Assembly (NCBI RefSeq): GCF_000010805.1
Contig: NC_012521.1
Location: 1 to 64,000 of the forward strand
Length of the DNA: 64,000 nt
Direction: 5' to 3'
From: Rhodococcus opacus B4
GTDB lineage: Bacteria; Actinomycetota; Actinomycetes; Mycobacteriales; Mycobacteriaceae
Part shown: piece after piece, positions 59,248 through 64,000 of the stretch
Position numbering within the stretch: the stretch's first letter is position 1
Layout: each line of letters opens with the position of its first letter
Notes under the pieces: model-generated
What the model saw: only the letters and a program-made list of their open reading frames with translations
The model's database searches: none
Told to the model about the DNA's origin: nothing
Translations under genes and position numbers: made by a program

Positions 59248-60700
59248 ACATCCCAGGGCCGTAGGACGTCAAGCAGCCCGGATGGTGCGGTGATCCCAGG
59301 CGATGTGTTCGTCGTAGTGGGTGTGGTGGCGGAGGCAGCCGTGGAGGAGGCCGACGAGGCGGTTGCCGAGGGCGCGGAGCGCTTGGTGGTGCAGATCGCC
59401 GGCGTCGCGTCGCTGGTCGTAGAACTCCCGGGCACCGGGACTGGACGACAAAGCGCAGAACGCCCACTGGTCGATAGCGTCGTAGAGACGCCGGTTGCGG
59501 ACGTGGCGGGCGAGTACCGCGCGTTTCTTGCCCGACGCGACCGTCAGCGGGGAGGTGCCGGCGTAGTTTCTGCGAGACTTGGCGGTGGTGTAGCGGTCGG
59601 GGTCGTCCCCGAACTCACCGAGCACCCGGGCGCCGAGCACAACACCAAGTCCTGGCAGGGAACGGTAGATGTCGGCGTCCGGGTGTGACTCAAAATGGTC
59701 GGCCAGTGTGGACTCGAGTTCGATGATCTGCCGGTTCAACTCGACGATGAGACCGACCGCCGCGCGGGTGGTGGCGGCGAACGCGGCGACGACCGGCGCC
59801 GGCGCGGCGAGCTGCTCGACCCGCAACCCGGCCCGGATTTCGCGGGCCCGGGTATCGAGATTTCGTTGCCGACCAGCCCTTTTGAGCGCGGATCGGATCG
59901 CCGGCAGGGTCAGGTGCGCGGCCTCGGCGGGTGTCGGGGCGCGACCGAGTACGGCGAGGGTGTCGCGGTCGTGCAGGTCGTCGAACACCTCCAGCGCGGC
60001 CGGGTAGTACTCGCGCAGCGCCGAGCGCAGCGCGTTGGTTTGCCGGGTCCGGGCCCAGATCAGGTTCTGGTGTCCGCGGGCGAGGACCTTGATCGCCTCC
60101 ACGTCCGGGCTGTCGCCGGCGATCGGGCGATGATTGTGCCGGTCCGTGCGTACCAGGTCCGCGAGCAGTTTGGCGTCACCGGCGTCGGACTTCGCGCCCG
60201 AGACGTGGTGACGGTCGCGGTAGCGTGCGACCGCGAGGGGGTTGATCGGGTACACCTGATAGCCGGCGGCGGTCAGCGCCTGTACCCACAGACCGCGGTC
60301 GGTTTCGATGCCGATCACGACCTGACCCGGCTCGTCGGCGTGGCCGGCTATCAGTTCGTGCAATGTGCAGATGCCGGCGAGTCCTTCCGGCAGCCGACGC
60401 GACGACAGTCGCCTGCCCGTGTCGTCCATCAAATGGACATCGTGATGTTGTTCGGCCCAGTCGTCTCCGACGAAGATCATCGATCGCCTCCTTTGGTCTC
60501 CTATTCTTGATGAAACCTGTTCGAGCCCAGAGGCACCCGGCATCGACCTAATGGATCAGTGCTCATACGGCACGACATCCCATCAGCGCTATAGGCGACC
60601 TCACCGACCGGCCGGGGCACAATCTAACTCTAGGAATCAACCTCACTCCAGGCGAGAGCAGTGCTCACCGGCCGGCGGCTCAGTGATCAGCTTGTCGTGG
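59248..60700 (-). mobile_element. IS110-family insertion sequence, ends approximate
   Basis: The transposase gene with its flanks. The gene-free 60481-60870 upstream of the transposase is the place where an IS110-group element encodes its bridge RNA. The exact ends cannot be fixed because the family makes little or no target duplication and the termini carry no long inverted repeats. Confidence 0.6.
59269..60480 (-). CDS. IS110-family (DEDD) transposase
   Basis: A 403-residue recombinase from ATG 60480 with AAAGGAGG before it. The N-terminal RuvC-like domain has IFVGDDWAEQHHDVH, then VVIGIETDRGLWVQAL, then SGAKSDAGDAKLLADLVRTD. The C-terminal serine-containing Tnp domain has LPGLGVVLGARVLGEFGDDP and then RRNYAGTSPLTVASGKKRAV. 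These enzymes use a bridge RNA encoded in the element's non-coding end. The frame is intact. Confidence 0.93.
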   Translation of the reverse strand: MIFVGDDWAEQHHDVHLMDDTGRRLSSRRLPEGLAGICTLHELIAGHADEPGQVVIGIETDRGLWVQALTAAGYQVYPINPLAVARYRDRHHVSGAKSDAGDAKLLADLVRTDRHNHRPIAGDSPDVEAIKVLARGHQNLIWARTRQTNALRSALREYYPAALEVFDDLHDRDTLAVLGRAPTPAEAAHLTLPAIRSALKRAGRQRNLDTRAREIRAGLRVEQLAAPAPVVAAFAATTRAAVGLIVELNRQIIELESTLADHFESHPDADIYRSLPGLGVVLGARVLGEFGDDPDRYTTAKSRRNYAGTSPLTVASGKKRAVLARHVRNRRLYDAIDQWAFCALSSSPGAREFYDQRRDAGDLHHQALRALGNRLVGLLHGCLRHHTHYDEHIAWDHRTIRAA

Positions 60701-60870
60701 ACGGGCAGTCACCTGTCGAAGGCTCGCCGATCGACTCCCATTAGGCGAGCATTGATGTCCCGGCTATCTACAGTTTCTGTCACGTGACGGCACATACGGA
60801 CGTCGCCGGAATCTCGCCGGACGGCGCGCCGTGATAGCGCCTTGGCCGGTGCCTGTGGTGGACTGCGAAT

Positions 60871-62106
60871 ATGCCCAAGAGCCGAGGCCGCCGCAAGGGC
60901 GGCAAAAGCCGACCCGTTCGCCGTCCTCCCCGGCAACTCCACCCCGCCGATCTTCTGCTGCGCGACGCCCGGCAACTCCTCGAAATCGACGATGCGCTCA
61001 CCGCGGAGACCTGGGCCAGCGGCTGGCTCGGCGAGGCGTGGTCGACGGCGGCAGTGACCGAACACGAACCCGAGCATCAACTGTGCATGCAGGTCACCGG
61101 CCGAGCATGCACCACACCGTCCCCGCACTCACTGGCCGCGATCGACGCGCTCGCGCGGGTCGCACCCGCGTCCGACACAGCCATGCTGACCGACACCCTC
61201 CACATCTTGACCGAAACCCAACCACTGCCGACCTGGCACACCGTCGAGGCCTGGACCCCGACCGCGGCGTGGCGCGCGGTCGACGTGTACGACAGCGAAC
61301 GGGTCCTGTTCATTGACTACGACGGACCGCACCCACACACATTGATGGCAAATATCTACCAGGTCGGCGGGCTGATGATCGACAAGCTCGCTCTCCTCAA
61401 TCCTGGCGCAGCCACCACCTGGGACCAGCTGCGCGAGCCCGACGAGGCACCCATGCCGCTCCAGCCGGTCCCGGTCGCCGAGGTGCTCGCCGATCTCGCG
61501 CACGCGTTGCGCATTACCGACATGACCTGGCCCCGCACCACCGACGAGGACTTTCGCGATCACCAGGCGCTGGCATGGTCCCGCTGCCGGGACTACCTGC
61601 CAGAATGGCCCGAACATGTCGGACTTCCCGAGCAAAGGCGCCGCCAACTGGTCGAGGACTTCCTCACCGACATCGGAAGCGACGACGAGGTGAGCCGGTC
61701 GCTGGCCGAGCTGTTCCTGGACTATGGCGACGGCTACATCGGCGCCGGGGCGCTGTGCTGGAGTCCGGGCGAGGTGATGCTGCTGCTTACAGATTGGCTT
61801 CCCCGCAAAGCAGTCCTCGACGCCGACCAACGCAACGCACTGCCCTTCGTGTTGCGCCGATGGCTGACCTTCGTGCTGACCCAACAGGGGATCGACCGCC
61901 AGTGGATCAGCCTCGTCGTTGATGCTGTCGACACCTTCCTGCCCGAGTTCCATGACGCGTTTGACGACGAAACTGCTTGGGGCCCTGCCAAACAGGTGGC
62001 CGCGGCGCTTGCCGAGCGAGGCGTCGACCTCACCGACCGCTGCGCCGTCGATGACGCCATTCGGCAACTCAACGCCGAACAACTCGCCCACCGATTACTG
62101 CCGTGA
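60871..62106 (+). CDS. Hypothetical protein with basic N-terminus
   Basis: A 411-residue protein beginning MPKSRGRRKGGKSRPVRRPP. The body is acidic and Trp-rich, with helical stretches such as ALRITDMTWPRTTDEDFRDH and EVMLLLTDWLPRKAVLDADQ. Proteins of this look are frequent in actinobacterial genomes, but I know no function. Possibly a structural or nucleic-acid-associated protein because of its basic head. No motif seen. Confidence 0.7.
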   Translation: MPKSRGRRKGGKSRPVRRPPRQLHPADLLLRDARQLLEIDDALTAETWASGWLGEAWSTAAVTEHEPEHQLCMQVTGRACTTPSPHSLAAIDALARVAPASDTAMLTDTLHILTETQPLPTWHTVEAWTPTAAWRAVDVYDSERVLFIDYDGPHPHTLMANIYQVGGLMIDKLALLNPGAATTWDQLREPDEAPMPLQPVPVAEVLADLAHALRITDMTWPRTTDEDFRDHQALAWSRCRDYLPEWPEHVGLPEQRRRQLVEDFLTDIGSDDEVSRSLAELFLDYGDGYIGAGALCWSPGEVMLLLTDWLPRKAVLDADQRNALPFVLRRWLTFVLTQQGIDRQWISLVVDAVDTFLPEFHDAFDDETAWGPAKQVAAALAERGVDLTDRCAVDDAIRQLNAEQLAHRLLP

Positions 62107-63363
62107 ACCGTCGGCTTGGCTCTGTGCACACCCGATTCACACGGCCTGCCGCGGCCCAGCGAATGTGCGCTCGTTGGGAAAGTGATGTAACCCCACAGTG
62201 CGATGCTAGTAAGGCTACCTAGCGTCGATAGAGACGCTAGGTATCTTAGTAACGCTATTCCAGCTATTTTGGCTTGCTAGGCGAGCGTTGATTGCTCGCC
62301 CGCCTACTCCTGCTAGGAGTGAAGTAGTAGCTAGCAGTGAAGCGACCGTTGCACTAAGGCCGCTCGCGGAAATAGCAGTTCTCGCTCACAGAGATAAGGA
62401 CGCTAGCCTAGCTAGCGGAGCGCGGCTAGCCCGAGAATCGTGCTCGGTTGATCCGGGGCGAGATCCGCTCGGGCAGCATGTCGAACTGCGATAACCAGAA
62501 GCCTGGCCTGCTCCGTTTCGCCGGGTTCCGCCGCGCCTAGGCAGATGCGATCTGGCTGGAGGGATGCGTTTCGCGTGACGGTGCCTCGTGCATATTTGGG
62601 GCGGCGACCCACTGACCTGCTGAAATATCAATGCTAGCTCCTGTAGCATTGGCGGGATCTACTTTGATAGCAGGAAGGGAAGCATAACTATCCAGGCTAT
62701 CTGGGCTATGGTCTCTAGCCTTCATATCGCGGATATTCCTGCTAGGGATACGATCACAACTACTCGTTGTAGCGCAGCAATTCTCGCAATCGTGGCTATC
62801 AGAGAGATGCCAGCAACGATATCTACGTGAGCTAGACGCCGTATGAGCGCTACAGTAGCCCCGTTTTCTAGAGACGCTCGCACGTCTAAGCTGACTCGCC
62901 TTTCTAGCCTTACTAGGCTGGCAACGCAGTCTAGGGGCCATAGGGTTGCTTGCAGAGCTATGAGTGCGAACAAAACTACGAGTGCGATGCTTGCTAGGGA
63001 AGTTCAACTATCGATCGTTGCTGTCATCGCTATAGGCACATTCGTACTTAACGTCGCTATGAAAACTAGTGCAGCAAGTGTTGCGAGCAATGCGATTACA
63101 GACACCGTAGATACGATCGCAACCGTAGAGGTAATAGCTATGTCTGCGTCGGCAGCGTCGATCGCTACGAAAGCAAAACTAGAGAAGCTAGTTGCAATAT
63201 GCACGCTAGCTCACCTAGCAAAGAACGCTAGCGTTGCTCGGCGTGTCGAGCTAGCTCAGCAGCCAAGCCTGGCTATGCTCCCTACGCGAGCGTGCGGAGT
63301 TGCACTAACGCTCATCGCGCGCATCTGGAAGTCTCCTGGCCTCGACGGAACGGAAACCAAGTC
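62107..63363. repeat. GCTAG/CTAGC-rich gene-free tract before parA; candidate centromere or origin
   Basis: About 1.25 kb without a credible gene and clearly poorer in GC. GCTAG or CTAGC occurs at least 20 times, for example at 62214, 62235, 62276, 62312, 62330, 62402, 62425, 62632, 62831, 63187, 63205 and 63250, where about two would be expected by chance and CTAG is usually rare. GCTAT, GCGAT and TGCAA-type elements fill the spaces. The elements are not evenly spaced. The position directly upstream of parA suggests a parS/parC centromere, with part of an origin as the alternative. Confidence 0.65.
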
Positions 63364-64000
63364 ATGACACGCAAATGCGCGATCTGCAATCAGAAAGGGG
63401 GAGTGGGCAAGACCGCCACGACCCTCGGTCTCGCGAGCGCAATAAGCAACGCCGGCGGACACGTCCTCATCGTCGACGTCGACCCCCAGGGCAACGCCAC
63501 CAACGGCGTAGGCGTCACCATCACCGACGAGATGCTGACAACCTACGACCTGATGAGCCGAACCGCGTCGGGCACGGCGATCGACGCCGTCATTGCCACC
63601 CCATGGGACGGCGTCGACCTGATCCCGGCCGACCAGACGCTCGCGAACATCGAGTCGGATGGGGCCAACGACCTCATCTTCCGCCTCGACATCGCCTTCG
63701 AGGGCCTCGACCTCTCCGCCTACGACGCAGTCCTCTTCGACTGCCCACCGTCGCTCGGCAAACTCCTCTTCGCCGTCTTCTGTGCAGTGGACGGGGTCAT
63801 TGCAGTGACCGAGCCCACTATCGACAGCGTCCAAGGCGTCACCAAGCTCTTCGAAACCGTCGAGAACGTCCAGCGACGCCCCAACCCGAACCTGGCCATC
63901 GACAAGATCGTCCTCAGCCGACAGCGGGGGACAGGCGAACACCGATTCCGGGAGAGCGAACTGCGCGAGGTCTACGGCGACCTCGTCGCGCGCACCACCA
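63364..64000 (+). CDS. parA: ParA-type partition ATPase (cut by the window end)
   Basis: The first 212 codons are present and the gene runs off the right edge. Deviant Walker A NQKGGVGKTATTLGLASAIS lies at 9-28, Walker A' IVDVDPQGNATNGVG at about 36-50, and Walker B YDAVLFDCPPSLGKLLF at about 119-135. The N-terminus starts directly at the ATPase without an HTH, as in type Ib ParA, whose centromere usually lies upstream, matching the repeat tract there. ATG 63364 is preceded by ACGGAAACCAAGTC. ParB would be expected beyond the window. Confidence 0.92.
   Translation, partial: MTRKCAICNQKGGVGKTATTLGLASAISNAGGHVLIVDVDPQGNATNGVGVTITDEMLTTYDLMSRTASGTAIDAVIATPWDGVDLIPADQTLANIESDGANDLIFRLDIAFEGLDLSAYDAVLFDCPPSLGKLLFAVFCAVDGVIAVTEPTIDSVQGVTKLFETVENVQRRPNPNLAIDKIVLSRQRGTGEHRFRESELREVYGDLVARTT

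Noticed and set aside
62843-63367. 174-codon plus frame and 156-codon minus frame in the GCTAG-rich tract
   Set aside because: Their Ala/Ser/Thr-rich translations arise from the repeated GCTAG/GCGAT elements; no RBS and unusual composition on both strands.
1-64000. tRNA, rRNA, CRISPR arrays and riboswitches
   Set aside because: Looked for cloverleaf-type ends, evenly spaced direct repeats and known aptamer cores; none was convincing.

Overview
The window is high-GC actinobacterial DNA and most likely part of a large plasmid (or integrated plasmid) of a mycolic-acid-containing genus such as Rhodococcus, Nocardia or Gordonia. Reasons: GC-rich codon use with many GTG starts, a WhiB-like Fe-S protein, a DUF3068/PorA-family protein, a CYP102-type P450 remnant, a plasmid replication-type protein followed by a ParA at the right edge, and a complete-looking Gram-positive conjugation apparatus. 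Genus assignment is inference.

Layout. 1-3.1 kb is a decayed zone: hairpins, a frameshifted Clp N-domain pseudogene, small hypotheticals and a frameshifted HTH gene. 3.2-7.7 kb is a lower-GC island with two gene pairs: an AAA/DUF3696-like ATPase overlapping a DUF2325-like protein, and on the other strand a DUF262 protein overlapping a HEPN protein. 8.1-12.0 kb is a restriction-modification module: cytosine-C5 methyltransferase, HNH protein, NaeI-type endonuclease and Vsr mismatch endonuclease. A tiny ribbon-helix-helix operon with a perfect palindromic operator follows. 12.5-22.0 kb is one leftward operon of five genes, mostly joined by 4-bp overlaps: two unrecognised proteins, a NERD/UvrD-like helicase, a DrmA-type helicase and a DrmB/DUF1998 protein. 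It is a DISARM-like system lacking drmC. 22.4-26.0 kb carries a DUF4268 nuclease-like protein and a nucleotidyltransferase pair whose 3' end is fused to a broken EamA transporter.

26.4-46.4 kb is the conjugation region. Leftward from a 1.1-kb gene-free hub at 35.4-36.5 kb run two FtsK/TcpA-type ATPases that share a perfect 305-bp repeat, then a coiled-coil protein, a MinD/ParA-type ATPase, a secreted protein, a membrane protein and an N-formylglutamate amidohydrolase. Rightward run two small membrane proteins, a VirB4-type ATPase, a VirB6/TrbL-like membrane protein, a TcpC-like protein, a lipoprotein with three peptidoglycan-hydrolase domains, and two small exported proteins. The hub holds repeated GAGCGCT elements that could be a transfer or regulator binding site. 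I recognise no relaxase in the window.

46.6-49.5 kb is a graveyard: a frameshifted methyltransferase and a P450 gene broken both by an internal inversion and by a TnpB-only IS200/IS605-type element. 49.6-53.7 kb has a DUF3068 gene and an operon of an atypical P450 (ExxR motif missing), a GAF/DUF5593-like protein and a YciB-like membrane protein. 54.0-64.0 kb is the probable plasmid core: a double-HTH regulator, a WhiB-like protein, small plasmid proteins, a probable replication initiator, an octapeptide-repeat protein, an IS110-family element, a hypothetical gene, a 1.2-kb gene-free tract packed with GCTAG/CTAGC elements (candidate centromere or origin) and the start of parA.

No tRNA, rRNA or CRISPR array was seen. 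All family calls come from reading the protein sequences; no database search was run.
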